Shown: positions 9,026 to 17,528 of the stretch, one piece after another
How the letters are laid out: each line of letters begins with the position of its first letter
How positions within the stretch are numbered: position 1 is the stretch's first letter
Source of the DNA: Alloalcanivorax balearicus MACL04
Lineage (GTDB): Bacteria; Pseudomonadota; Gammaproteobacteria; Pseudomonadales; Alcanivoracaceae
Direction of reading: 5' to 3'
Assembly (NCBI RefSeq): GCF_025532145.1
Contig: NZ_ARXS01000019.1
Location: 1 to 64,000, forward strand
Length of the DNA: 64,000 bases
Made by a program: the position numbers and the translations under genes
The notes under the pieces: generated by a model
What the model was told of the DNA's origin: nothing
The model's input: only the letters and a program-made list of their open reading frames with translations
The model's database searches: none

Positions 9026-10111
9026 CTACTGTCCTTTGCTGATGCCCGCGTCCTGGAACGACGCCATCTGGTTATGCAGGGCGCAGGCCTGGCGCAGCAG
9101 AGGGACCGCCGTGGCCGCGCCGCTGCCTTCGCCAAGCCGCATGCCCAGTCGCAGTAGCGGATCGGCGTCCAGCGCGGCCAGGACTCGGGCGTGACCGGGC
9201 TCGGCGGATTGATGGGCAAAGTGCAGCCAGTCCGTCAGGCCCGGCTGCAAGCGCGTTGCCGCCAGCGCCGCCACCGAGGCGATGAAACCGTCCACCAGCA
9301 CCGGGATCCGGGCCTGGGCGGCGGCCAGGAAGGCGCCGGCCAGGGCCGCCACCTCAAAGCCGCCGAGGGAGGCGAGTACCGGCAGTGGCTGGTCGGCCTC
9401 GGCAACGGTATCGCTATGACGTTGCAACGCCCGATGCAGCACCGCCACCTTGTGGCGGATGCCGTCCGCATCAAGCCCGGTGCCGGGGCCGGCCAGTATC
9501 TCCGGCGCCAGGTCCAGCAGGGCACAGGCCACCGCTGCCGCGGCGGTGGTGTTGCCGATACCCATCTCACCACCAATGAACAGCTCGGCGCCGGCCTCTG
9601 TCGCCCGTTGCACGGCGTCCCGCCCGGCATGCAAGGCGGCCTGCAGTTGTTCGGAGCTCATCGCCGGCGCCGCCGCCAGATTGGCTGTGCCGGGGGCGAT
9701 TTCCGCCATCACCACTCCGTCATGGGCGAGCAACGGGTGGGCGGTTCCGAGGTTGATCACTTCCAGTTCCGCGCCCAGATGGCGGGCCAGTACGCTGATG
9801 GCGGCACCGCCGTTGACGAAGTTGGCGATCATCTGACCGGTCACTTCCTGAGGGAAAGCGGAAACGCCCTCGGCGCAAACGCCATGATCGGCGGCGAACA
9901 CCACGATGCGCACGCGGTCCACCGCCGGGTGGGGGCGTTGCTGTTGCGCGCTCAGGGTAATGGCAAGCTGTTCCAGCCGTCCCAGGGAGCCGGCGGGTTT
10001 GGTCAGACCGGCCTGACGCTGATGGCCCTGCTGGAGAAAATCCGGGTTCAGGGGTGGTGGCGGTTGTCGCCAGAAAGGAGGGGTGACGGACACGGGCTCA
10101 TCCAGTGGCAA
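9026..10111 (-). CDS. cobT: Nicotinate-nucleotide--dimethylbenzimidazole phosphoribosyltransferase
   Basis: Activates the lower ligand: transfers phosphoribose from nicotinate mononucleotide to 5,6-dimethylbenzimidazole to give alpha-ribazole phosphate. Family motifs are [10 protein letters not shown] near residue 38, [32 protein letters not shown] near residue 175, and [12 protein letters not shown], which holds the catalytic Glu near the C-terminus. The length is 361 residues, typical for the family. It heads the minus-strand cobT-cobC-cobS unit, with only 2 bases between its stop and the cobC start, and diverges from cbiB. No bluB for making dimethylbenzimidazole is in the window. Confidence 0.95.
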   Translation of the reverse strand: MPLDEPVSVTPPFWRQPPPPLNPDFLQQGHQRQAGLTKPAGSLGRLEQLAITLSAQQQRPHPAVDRVRIVVFAADHGVCAEGVSAFPQEVTGQMIANFVNGGAAISVLARHLGAELEVINLGTAHPLLAHDGVVMAEIAPGTANLAAAPAMSSEQLQAALHAGRDAVQRATEAGAELFIGGEMGIGNTTAAAAVACALLDLAPEILAGPGTGLDADGIRHKVAVLHRALQRHSDTVAEADQPLPVLASLGGFEVAALAGAFLAAAQARIPVLVDGFIASVAALAATRLQPGLTDWLHFAHQSAEPGHARVLAALDADPLLRLGMRLGEGSGAATAVPLLRQACALHNQMASFQDAGISKGQ

Positions 10112-10232
10112 AGAGCAAAATGGTCGGCACGCCCGGAGGGGCTGTCAAGGGAAGAAGCGAATTGGGGTCCGTGGACCACTGGTGTTCCACAAAATCATGG
10201 TCTCACCCGGAAACAGGGGTACGGGAGTAACG

Positions 10233-10267
10233 ACGAAGCCGCTGTGGGAGCTTGCTTGCAAGCGAAT
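10233..10267. repeat. Single REP unit
   Basis: One copy of the REP unit seen elsewhere in the window: ACGAAGCCGC, then TGTGGGAG, then the hairpin GCTTGC-TT-GCAAGC and GAAT. It lies in the divergent region between cobT and cbiB, which also must contain both promoters. The partner arm is absent, so it is a singlet rather than a pair. Nothing else recognisable stands out in this 257-base gap. Confidence 0.75.
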
Positions 10268-10368
10268 GTTGCAAACGTCTGAGCGCCCCCATGCGCTGCA
10301 AGTGTTGTGCCCCCCGCCACCCACGCTAGACTTGGCGCCCTGTTTCGTTGCGATGGTCTCCACAATCC

Positions 10369-11292
10369 ATGAGCGCCTGGCTGTGCGTACTGGCTGTTTT
10401 ACTGGACACCGCTTTGGGGGAACCCCGGCGTGGGCATCCGTTGGTGGTGTTCGGCGGCTGGGCCACGGCCCTGGAGCGGCGCTGGAACCGGCGGCCCGAC
10501 CGGAGCGCGGGAGTCGGCTTCAAGGCGACGCTGTTGCTGGTGGGTGGCCCGGTGCTGGTGGCCGTGTTCTGCCAGTGGTGGTTGCCGCCGTTGCTGTTAT
10601 GGCCGCTGCAGGTGTTGGTGCTGTGGTTGGCGATGGCGCCGCGCAGTCTGCATGAGCACGCTCTGGCGGTGGCGCGGCCGCTGTCCGCTGGTGATCTGCC
10701 CGCCGCCCGTGCCGCCGTGGGACAACTGGTGAGCCGCGACACCGCCGCCCTGGATGAAACCGGCGTCGCCACCGCCGCCACCGAGTCGGTGCTGGAGAAC
10801 GGCGCCGACGCCGTGTTCGCCAGCCTGTTCTGGTTTCTGCTGGCGGGCCTACCTGGTGTGGTGGCCCATCGCGCCGCCAACACCCTGGACGCCATGTGGG
10901 GGTATCGCACCGAGCGTTACGAATATTTCGGCAAAACCGCGGCCCGTCTGGACGACCTGCTCAACTGGGTGCCGGCGCGACTCACCGCATTGAGCTACGT
11001 GCTGTGTGGACGCACGCGGCTGGCGCTGTCCTGTTGGCGCCGGCAAGCCGGGCAGTGGTCGAGTCCCAATGCCGGCCCGGTGATGGCCGCTGGCGCTGGG
11101 GCGCTGGGCGTATCGCTTGGCGGCGGCGCGCCCTATCACGGCCAATGGCGGCAACGGCCCGTGCTGGGTGCCGGCCCGGCGGCGGAGGCGGCGACCATCA
11201 AGGCGTCGCTGCGGTTGCTGCGCAGAGCTCTTGGGCTGTGGTTGCTGGTGGCGGTGACCGGAAGTGTGTTGCTGTCGGTGGGGAGCCCATGA
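10369..11292 (+). CDS. cbiB: Adenosylcobinamide-phosphate synthase (CbiB/CobD family)
   Basis: Membrane protein that attaches (R)-1-amino-2-propanol phosphate to adenosylcobyric acid, giving adenosylcobinamide phosphate. The sequence shows LLDTALGEPRRGHPLVVFGGW at the N-terminus (family signature DxxxGDP/EP..HP), hydrophobic helices from about 45 to 100, SRDTAALDETGVATAATES, and the NTLDAMWGYRTERYEYFGK region typical of CbiB. The ATG at 10369 is chosen over an in-frame TTG at 10348. Its stop overlaps the threonine-phosphate decarboxylase start by 4 bases, coupling the two enzymes that make and use aminopropanol phosphate. In Pseudomonas nomenclature this gene is cobD. Confidence 0.92.
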   Translation: MSAWLCVLAVLLDTALGEPRRGHPLVVFGGWATALERRWNRRPDRSAGVGFKATLLLVGGPVLVAVFCQWWLPPLLLWPLQVLVLWLAMAPRSLHEHALAVARPLSAGDLPAARAAVGQLVSRDTAALDETGVATAATESVLENGADAVFASLFWFLLAGLPGVVAHRAANTLDAMWGYRTERYEYFGKTAARLDDLLNWVPARLTALSYVLCGRTRLALSCWRRQAGQWSSPNAGPVMAAGAGALGVSLGGGAPYHGQWRQRPVLGAGPAAEAATIKASLRLLRRALGLWLLVAVTGSVLLSVGSP

Positions 11293-12326
11293 GCCGGGAC
11301 TGGGAACGCGATCACGGCGGCCGCCGCCGGGCGGCGGCCCGGCTTTGGCGGCGCCCGGAGGCGGACTGGCTGGACCTGTCCACCGGCATCAATCCGAACG
11401 GCTGGCCAGTGCCGCCGCTGCCGCCGGAGGTGTGGCAACGGTTGCCGGAGCCGGCCCCGGCACTGGCGGAGCTGGCCCGCCAATGGGTGGGCGCGCCGTC
11501 AACGGCGGCCTGTCTGGCGGTGCCGGGTAGCCAGGCGGCGATTCAGCAACTGCCGCTGTTGTGCGCGCCTTGCCGGGTCGGCGTGCCGGTGCCCGGCTAT
11601 GGCGAGCACGCCTTGTGCTGGCGGCGGGCCGGCCATCAGGTGCGCGGTCTCGACAGCGAGCAGGTAGAGGCGGCGCTGGACCAGTTGGATGTGCTGGTCT
11701 GGATCAATCCGAATAATCCCAGCGGCGAGCGGTTGCCGCCGGAGCGGCTGTTGGCCTGGTGTCGGCGGCTGGCCGACCGTGGCGGCTGGCTGGTGGTGGA
11801 TGAAGCCTTTCTGGATGAGCCGGCGTTGAGTGTCGCCGCCGATACCGGGACACCGGGACTGGTGGTGCTGCGCTCTCTGGGCAAGGTGTTCGGGCTGGCG
11901 GGCGTCCGTGCCGGCTGGGTTTTCGCCGAAGCCGCGTTGTTGGAACGGCTGGCGCGGGCGTTGGGGCCCTGGAGCCTGAGCGGCCCGGCCCAGGCGGTGA
12001 TGGCGGGCGCCCTGGCGGACCACGCCTGGCAACACGAAAATCGGACAGAGCGGCGGCGGGCGGCGCGGCGCTTGGCCACGCTGCTGGAACGTGCGGGGCT
12101 TCCCGTGGCCGGCGGCACGGATCTGTTCCTTTACTGCCCCCATTCACGAGCCATGGCACTGGCCGATGCGCTGGCCCGACAAGGCATTCTGGTGCGGGAT
12201 TTCGTTGAACCGCCGGCCCTGCGCATCGGCCTGCCACCGGAGGAGGTCACCGCCTGGAAACGGCTGGAGCAAGCCCTGGCCGCGCCGGCGGTGCGGGAAA
12301 TCATTGACCCGCCGCGGCCGGATTGA
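11289..12326 (+). CDS. cobC: Threonine-phosphate decarboxylase (PLP aminotransferase fold)
   Basis: Decarboxylates L-threonine O-3-phosphate to (R)-1-amino-2-propanol phosphate, the linker of the nucleotide loop. It is a class I/II aminotransferase fold: WLDLSTGINPNGWP at the N-terminus, WINPNNPSGERL, VVDEAF, and the PLP-binding Lys in SLGKVFGLAGVRAGW. The length is 345 residues. The name is cobD in Salmonella and cobC in Pseudomonas, so it shares a symbol with the phosphatase at 8.4-9.0 kb. Translation is coupled to cbiB by the ATGA overlap. A longer reading frame extends upstream inside cbiB but is a shadow of that gene. Confidence 0.92.
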   Translation: MSRDWERDHGGRRRAAARLWRRPEADWLDLSTGINPNGWPVPPLPPEVWQRLPEPAPALAELARQWVGAPSTAACLAVPGSQAAIQQLPLLCAPCRVGVPVPGYGEHALCWRRAGHQVRGLDSEQVEAALDQLDVLVWINPNNPSGERLPPERLLAWCRRLADRGGWLVVDEAFLDEPALSVAADTGTPGLVVLRSLGKVFGLAGVRAGWVFAEAALLERLARALGPWSLSGPAQAVMAGALADHAWQHENRTERRRAARRLATLLERAGLPVAGGTDLFLYCPHSRAMALADALARQGILVRDFVEPPALRIGLPPEEVTAWKRLEQALAAPAVREIIDPPRPD

Positions 12327-12340
12327 TAGTTTCGCGCCAC

Positions 12341-12525
12341 TTTCGGGTGCCCGGGAGCCTGCCAGGCTACGGGTTAAACGGGAAGTCGGTGAACCTTGGG
12401 TTGCGAGCAGCCCCCAACGGTGAATCCGGCACTGCCCCCGCAACGGTGATTGAGTACACCGCGATCCGCGACCGGTCCGGCGCCGGCCGCCACCACTGTG
12501 CTTCAGGCATGGGAAGGTGATCGCG
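12341..12525 (+). promoter_or_regulatory. Cobalamin (B12) riboswitch upstream of btuB
   Basis: RNA element that binds adenosylcobalamin and lowers expression of uptake genes. The B12-box-like core TGAATCCGGCACTGCCCCCG starts near 12419 and is followed by CAACGGT. Upstream elements include GGTGCC...GGGAGCC...ACGGGTTAAACGGGAA, and downstream lie GCCACCACTGTGC and GGGAAGGT near 12510-12518, in the order expected for the class. Boundaries are estimated from these blocks. About 220 bases separate it from the btuB start, so the expression platform is within 12526-12746. Confidence 0.92.
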
Positions 12526-12746
12526 GCGGAAGAGCGTTCCGCCTTCCACCTCATCAGTCCGGATACCGGCCCGAAGGGGAGAGGCTTGCCTCTCCGCCAG
12601 GCGTCGCGGTGGGCGGCCGCCGGGTGATGCGAGGGCGTTTCCCGCGCCTGCTTTCGTGGCTTGCCTCCGCCGCCTCTCCCGGATGTCCCGCCGTGACACG
12701 ACACCATTCGCCGTGCGGGTGAGCACGGCCAGGGGAAATTCGTGCC

Positions 12747-14624
12747 ATGTCCAGATTCAAACTGACTCCGGTGGCCGCCGCCGTTATCGGCCTGTGCGCC
12801 ACCGCCTCCCACGCCGGGGAAAGCCCAACCGATCCCATACTGCTGGCGCAATTGTCGCTGCCGGACGTCGAGCCCCACGAGAATCGGCTCGATCCGGTGG
12901 TGGTGACGCCCAGCATGACCACGCAAACCGCCCGCGCCAGTCTCACGCCGGTAGCGGTGATCGACGAACAAACGTTGCGTGAGCAGCAACCGCTGGAAAT
13001 GGCGGACATTCTGCGCGCTCAGCCCGGTTTGGATATCATCGGCAACGGCGCTTTCGGCAAGAACACCAGCGTCTACATGCGTGGCACCGGCGGCAGCTCC
13101 ACCTTGCTGTTGCTCGACGGTGTGCGCATCCGCCCCGCCACGGGCGGCACCCCATCCTGGCAGTTCCTGCCGCCATCAATGATCGATCGGGTGGAAGTCG
13201 TGCGCGGCCCGCGCGGCAGTCTGTACGGTTCCGACGCCGTGGGCGGCGTGGTTCAGGTGTTCACCCCGGACGGGCACGGTGAACCCGGCGCCTGGCTGGA
13301 GCTGGGCGGCGGCAGCTTCAATACCCGTTCCATCGGTGGCGGTGCCGCCGGTGAGAAAGACGGCACCCGTTACAGCATGGCGGTGAACCGTTTCGATACC
13401 GACGGCACCCGCCTGCGCCAGCACGGTGATGATCGTGGTTACGACAATACCTCCGGCATCGTCAAACTGAGTCATCGGTTCGGCGAGCGGGCGGAAATCG
13501 GCGTGATGGGATTCCGCGCCGAGGGCAACACCGAGTTCGAGCCCGGCACCGCCGCCAACCGGGAGGACACGGATTATCTGATCCAGGTGGGCGCCCTGCG
13601 CGGTGAATTGCTGGTGTCCGACGACTGGCTGATGCAGTTGCAGGTCAGTGAGGCGCGGGATGAAAACGAGAATTTCACCGACGGTGATCTGACCAGCACC
13701 TTCAACACCAAGACCCGCGCCGTCAATCTGAAGAACCACTTCGCGGTGAACGATTACGTGGAACTGATCGTCGGTGGCGAGTATCTGCGTGACGACATCG
13801 AAAGCACCACGCAATACAGTCTGGACAATCGTGAGAACAAGGCGGCCTTCGCCCAACTGATGACCACCTTCGGTGATCTCGATGCGCAGGCCAGCGTGCG
13901 CTATGACGACAACGAAGCCTTTGGCCACAAGAGCACGGGCGGTGTGGCCCTCGGTTACGCCTTGAACCCGCATCATCGCGTTCGCGTGAGTTACGGCACC
14001 GCTTTCCGGGCGCCGACCTTCAATGAACTGTACTACCCTGGCTTCGGCAATCCGGATCTGTCGCCGGAAAAATCCGAAAACAAGGAGGTCGGCATTCGCG
14101 GGCAGTACGGCCGTGGCTTCTGGGACCTGTCGGTATTCCAGAATGATGTTGAGGATCTGATCGCTTCGGAACTGCGGGACGGTAAGTATTTGCCCTACAA
14201 CGTCAATGAAGCGCGCATTCGCGGCGCCGAACTGCAAACCGGTCTGGATTTGGACCAATGGCGCCTGGCCATGGCGATAACGGTGCTGGATCCCAAGGAT
14301 GAGGAAACCGATGAGCTGTTGCAGCGTCGAAACCGCAAGAGCGTGCGTTTCGATGTGGACCGGGATTTCGGCTCCGTGTCGCTGGGCGGTAGCGCGGTGT
14401 TCCAGGATCACCGTTACAACGACGCCGCCGCCACCCAGCGCCTGCCGGGCTATGGCTTGCTGGACCTGCGCGCCAGCTGGCGCTTCGCTCCGGACTGGAC
14501 CACCCGGGTCTCGGTGAAGAACGTGTTCGATAAGGAATACGCCACGGCGCAGAATTATTCCGGCTGGAATTATCTCAACGCCGGCCGCACCGTGTTCGTC
14601 AGCGTGCGCTACGATATCCGCTGA
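12747..14624 (+). CDS. btuB: TonB-dependent vitamin B12 outer-membrane receptor
   Basis: Outer-membrane beta-barrel that imports cobalamins using energy from TonB. It has a signal peptide ending SHAGES, a TonB-box-like DPVVVTPSM near residues 49-57, a plug domain (LREQQPLEMADILRAQPGLD, VEVVRGPRGSLYGSDAVGG) and a 22-strand barrel region ending VFVSVRYDIR with C-terminal aromatic/basic residues. The length is 625 residues, as for BtuB. Assignment to B12 rather than siderophores rests on the riboswitch directly upstream and btuFCD directly downstream. AGGGGAA upstream of the ATG is the likely ribosome site. Confidence 0.93.
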   Translation: MSRFKLTPVAAAVIGLCATASHAGESPTDPILLAQLSLPDVEPHENRLDPVVVTPSMTTQTARASLTPVAVIDEQTLREQQPLEMADILRAQPGLDIIGNGAFGKNTSVYMRGTGGSSTLLLLDGVRIRPATGGTPSWQFLPPSMIDRVEVVRGPRGSLYGSDAVGGVVQVFTPDGHGEPGAWLELGGGSFNTRSIGGGAAGEKDGTRYSMAVNRFDTDGTRLRQHGDDRGYDNTSGIVKLSHRFGERAEIGVMGFRAEGNTEFEPGTAANREDTDYLIQVGALRGELLVSDDWLMQLQVSEARDENENFTDGDLTSTFNTKTRAVNLKNHFAVNDYVELIVGGEYLRDDIESTTQYSLDNRENKAAFAQLMTTFGDLDAQASVRYDDNEAFGHKSTGGVALGYALNPHHRVRVSYGTAFRAPTFNELYYPGFGNPDLSPEKSENKEVGIRGQYGRGFWDLSVFQNDVEDLIASELRDGKYLPYNVNEARIRGAELQTGLDLDQWRLAMAITVLDPKDEETDELLQRRNRKSVRFDVDRDFGSVSLGGSAVFQDHRYNDAAATQRLPGYGLLDLRASWRFAPDWTTRVSVKNVFDKEYATAQNYSGWNYLNAGRTVFVSVRYDIR

Positions 14625-14642
14625 TCGCAACGGGAGAACGTT

Positions 14643-15551
14643 ATGGTGGCCAGGATGGGGCGATGCAGAATGGGACCATGGATGGTATCGACGATACTGA
14701 TCGCGCTGCTGCCCCTGGCCGCCATGGCGGCACCCCGTTGTGTCGAGGATGACGTCGGCCGTGAAGTCTGCCTGGAGCGGCCCGCGCAACGTATCGTGGC
14801 GCTGTCGCCGGGCGCGGTGGAGCTGCTGTTTTCCGCCGGTGCCGGTGAGCAGGTGGTGGGCGCGGTGAGCTTCAGCGACGAACCGCCGGCGGCGCGCAAG
14901 GTGCCCCGGGTGGGCAGCTATAAACGGCTGGACCTGGAAGCGATTCTGGCGCTCAAGCCGGACCTGGTGATCGCCTGGCGCAGCGGTAATCCGGCCGCTC
15001 AGATCGAACAGCTGGAACGGCTCGGCCTCACCGTCTATTACAGCGAACCGGTCCGCTTCGCAATGATCGGCGGCACTCTGGAACGGTTCGCCAGACTGGC
15101 CGGTACCGGGCCGGTGGGCAAGCCGGTGGCGGAGCAGTTCCGCGCCGGCATCAAGGCGCTGCGCGAACGCCACGGCGACGCCAAACCGGTCACCGTGTTC
15201 TACCAGGTATGGGAAGAGCCGTTGATGACGGTGAACGACCAGCACCTGATCAGCGAATCCATTCGTCTGTGTGGCGGCGTCAACGTGTTCGGCGGGTTGC
15301 CGGCGTTGACCCCTCGAATCGGCCGCGAAGCGGTGCTGGGCGCCGACCCGGAGGTGATTATCGCCGGCGGCATGGGCGAGGATAACCCGGCCTGGCTCGA
15401 TCCCTGGCGTGAGTTCGGTTCGCTCACCGCGGTGCGTCGCGACAACCTGTTCTTCGTTCCGCCTTCCACTTTGCAAAGGCCCACGCCGCGCATGCTGGAA
15501 GGGACCCGCCGGCTGTGCAAACACCTGGAGCAGGCCCGTGCCCGGCGTTGA
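14643..15551 (+). CDS. btuF: Cobalamin ABC transporter, periplasmic binding protein
   Basis: Periplasmic B12-binding protein handing cobalamin from BtuB to BtuCD. A signal peptide (hydrophobic stretch about residues 12-28, ending AMAAPRC) is followed by DDVGREVCLERPAQRIVALSP, the usual opening of the helical-backbone (type III) binding proteins. LDLEAILALKPDLVIAW and the C-terminal DNLFFVPPSTLQRPTPRML also fit. It lies 18 bases after btuB and overlaps btuC by 14 bases. The length is 302 residues, versus about 266 in E. coli. Confidence 0.9.
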   Translation: MVARMGRCRMGPWMVSTILIALLPLAAMAAPRCVEDDVGREVCLERPAQRIVALSPGAVELLFSAGAGEQVVGAVSFSDEPPAARKVPRVGSYKRLDLEAILALKPDLVIAWRSGNPAAQIEQLERLGLTVYYSEPVRFAMIGGTLERFARLAGTGPVGKPVAEQFRAGIKALRERHGDAKPVTVFYQVWEEPLMTVNDQHLISESIRLCGGVNVFGGLPALTPRIGREAVLGADPEVIIAGGMGEDNPAWLDPWREFGSLTAVRRDNLFFVPPSTLQRPTPRMLEGTRRLCKHLEQARARR

Positions 15552-16530
15552 CGCGCCGGCGCGCGCTTACCCCTGGACCGCTCTGTGGGTTCTGGTGCTG
15601 GCAGGTGTGCTGGCCATGACCCTGGCGGTGGCAGTGGGCAGCGTGCCGTTGGGCGCCACCGATCTGTGGGCGGTATTCACCGGTGGCGGCAACGAACTGC
15701 AGCGGGATCTGATCTGGTCGCTGCGTGCTCCCCGGGCGCTGGCGGCGTTCGCCACCGGTGGTTTGCTGGCTCTGGCCGGTGCCCTGATGCAGGTGTTGTT
15801 GCGCAATCCGCTGGCCGATCCTTACGTACTTGGATTATCCGGCGGGGCCGCCGTCGGCGCGCTTGGCGCCATGCTGCTGGGCGCCGGGGCGGTGCTGGTA
15901 TCCGGCTCCGCCTTCGCCGGAGCCTTGCTGTCCACGTTGCTGGTATTCGGTCTGGCTCGGGGCGTTGGCAGTTGGACTCCGACCCGGTTGCTGCTCACCG
16001 GCGTGGTGGTGGCGGCGGGGTGGAGCGCGGTGATCAGCTTTCTGCTTACCATGAGTCCGGCGGAACGTTTGCCCGGCATGCTGTATTGGCTGATGGGGGA
16101 TCTCTCCCACGCCGGCGCTCCGGGTTGGGCCTGGCTGGTACTGGTGGTCGCGGTGGCGGCCATGTTGCCGTTGGGGCGCTCACTCAATGTGCTGGCGCGC
16201 GGGCCGCTGCAAGCGGCGGCTCTGGGCGTTGCGGTGCGGCCGCTGGAGACCTCCGTGTACGTGCTGGCCAGCCTGGTCACCGCGGTGGCGGTGACCACCG
16301 CCGGCAGCGTCGGCTTCGTCGGCCTGATCGTGCCTCATTTACTGCGTTTGGTGCTGGGCAACGATCAGCGTTTGATTCTGCCGGCCAGCGCCCTGGCCGG
16401 CGGCATCTTGCTGACGCTGGCGGATACCCTGGCCCGTATCCTGTTGGCGCCGCAACAGTTGCCGGTGGGTGTGATCACCGCGCTGCTGGGGGTGCCGGTG
16501 TTCCTGTTCCTGCTTTACCGGAGCCGATGA
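15538..16530 (+). CDS. btuC: Cobalamin ABC transporter, inner-membrane permease
   Basis: FecCD-family permease of the B12 importer, with about ten membrane helices. Key stretches are RAPRALAAFATGGLLALAGALMQ, seen in this family as the first coupling region, NPLADPYVLGLSGGAAVGAL, and GSVGFVGLIVPHLLRL near the C-terminal third. The GTG start at 15538 has GGAG seven bases upstream and gives 330 residues. An in-frame ATG at 15409 would add 43 residues made from the btuF coding region and is rejected. The stop overlaps the btuD start by 4 bases. Confidence 0.92.
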   Translation: MPGVDAPARAYPWTALWVLVLAGVLAMTLAVAVGSVPLGATDLWAVFTGGGNELQRDLIWSLRAPRALAAFATGGLLALAGALMQVLLRNPLADPYVLGLSGGAAVGALGAMLLGAGAVLVSGSAFAGALLSTLLVFGLARGVGSWTPTRLLLTGVVVAAGWSAVISFLLTMSPAERLPGMLYWLMGDLSHAGAPGWAWLVLVVAVAAMLPLGRSLNVLARGPLQAAALGVAVRPLETSVYVLASLVTAVAVTTAGSVGFVGLIVPHLLRLVLGNDQRLILPASALAGGILLTLADTLARILLAPQQLPVGVITALLGVPVFLFLLYRSR

Positions 16531-17294
16531 TGAGCGTGCTGGAAACCCGCGAGCTGATCATCGACGTGCCCGGGCGGGTATCCGGGCGCGCGCTGAGTCT
16601 GCGTATCGAACCGGGGCAGCGCTGGGGCATTCTCGGCCCCAATGGTGCCGGCAAGACCACCCTGCTGCATACCCTGGCGGGCTTGCGCGCGCCGCGCTCC
16701 GGGCAGGTGCTGCTGGATGGCAAACCACTGTCTCAATGGCGCCGCCGTCAAGTCGCGCAGCGGCTGGCGGTGGTGTTTCAGGAACGGCAGGACGGTTTCC
16801 CCGCCACCGTTCTGGAGACCGCGCTGATCGGCCGACATCCGTTCCTGCCGCCGTGGCGCATGGAAACCGCGGCGGATCTGGAACGGGCCCGGGACGCTTT
16901 ACGTCAACTGGATTTGAGCCATTTGGAACCGCGGCTGGTCAGTACCCTGTCCGGCGGAGAGCGTCAGCGTCTTGCGCTGGCCACGGCCCTGGCCCAACAA
17001 CCGGCCCTGTGGTTGGCGGACGAGCCCACCAATCATCTCGACCTGCATCATCAGGTGGCGGTGATGCGGTTGTTGGAGCGGCAATCGCAACAGGGCGCGG
17101 GCCTGTGTCTGTGCCTGCACGATCTGAACCTGGCCGCGCGCTGGTGTGACCGGGTCCTGCTGCTCTATCCCGACGGTGAGCTGTGCCATGGGCCCGCCGA
17201 CGCCATGCTGATACCGGAGGCTTTGGAGAAGCTCTACCGGCAACGGCTTATGGTTACCGAAATAAACGGCACCCGGTTATTCCTGCCGGAGTGA
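16527..17294 (+). CDS. btuD: Cobalamin ABC transporter, ATPase
   Basis: ATP-binding subunit driving BtuC. Walker A GPNGAGKTT is near residue 38, the Q-loop is in VVFQERQDG, the signature LSGGERQRLALA is near 140 and Walker B is LWLADEPTNHLD with a following H-loop in CLCLHDLNLAA. The ATG at 16527 overlaps the btuC stop (ATGATG, so 16530 is an alternative). A much longer frame upstream is the shadow of btuC. The length of 255 residues is normal. A large REP pair follows, closing the btuB-F-C-D unit. Confidence 0.92.
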   Translation: MMSVLETRELIIDVPGRVSGRALSLRIEPGQRWGILGPNGAGKTTLLHTLAGLRAPRSGQVLLDGKPLSQWRRRQVAQRLAVVFQERQDGFPATVLETALIGRHPFLPPWRMETAADLERARDALRQLDLSHLEPRLVSTLSGGERQRLALATALAQQPALWLADEPTNHLDLHHQVAVMRLLERQSQQGAGLCLCLHDLNLAARWCDRVLLLYPDGELCHGPADAMLIPEALEKLYRQRLMVTEINGTRLFLPE

Positions 17295-17370
17295 TTCTCT
17301 GAACATAAGGACCACCGCTGTTCCACAATTTACAGACATGCAACACGCCGGCCACTTTTCACAGGCCGGA

Positions 17371-17463
17371 CTACGCAGCCGCTGTAGAAGCTTGCCTGCA
17401 AGCGAACCTCTTGGACCGCAAGCACAATTCGCTTGCAGGCAAGCTCCTACAGCGGCTTCGTAG
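17371..17463. repeat. REP pair between btuD and cbiA
   Basis: Two arms of about 36 bases (17371-17406 and 17428-17463) form a nearly perfect inverted repeat. Each contains CTACG-AGCCGCTGTAG followed by the internal hairpin GCTTGC-CT-GCAAGC and GAA. The pair separates the btu transport genes from cbiA-cobO-cobQ and could form a long stem in RNA. It sits in a 234-base gap that otherwise shows no gene. Confidence 0.88.
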
Positions 17464-17528
17464 CGGCCTTTAAAGAGTGTGTTGCGTGTAAGTGGCGTGG
17501 GGCAGCAATGACATAAGGACCGCCCTTC

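Noticed and set aside
10896-11288. Long frame extending upstream of the threonine-phosphate decarboxylase
   Set aside because: It reads through cbiB in another frame. The ATG at 11289 overlaps the cbiB stop and gives the normal family start.
13176-15524. 782-codon minus-strand open frame opposite btuB and btuF
   Set aside because: Low-complexity His/Arg/Ala/Gln-rich translation without family motifs. It is the antisense of two clear genes in GC-rich DNA.
15585-16526. Long frame fused ahead of btuD
   Set aside because: It is an out-of-frame reading of btuC. The ABC ATPase homology begins at 16527.
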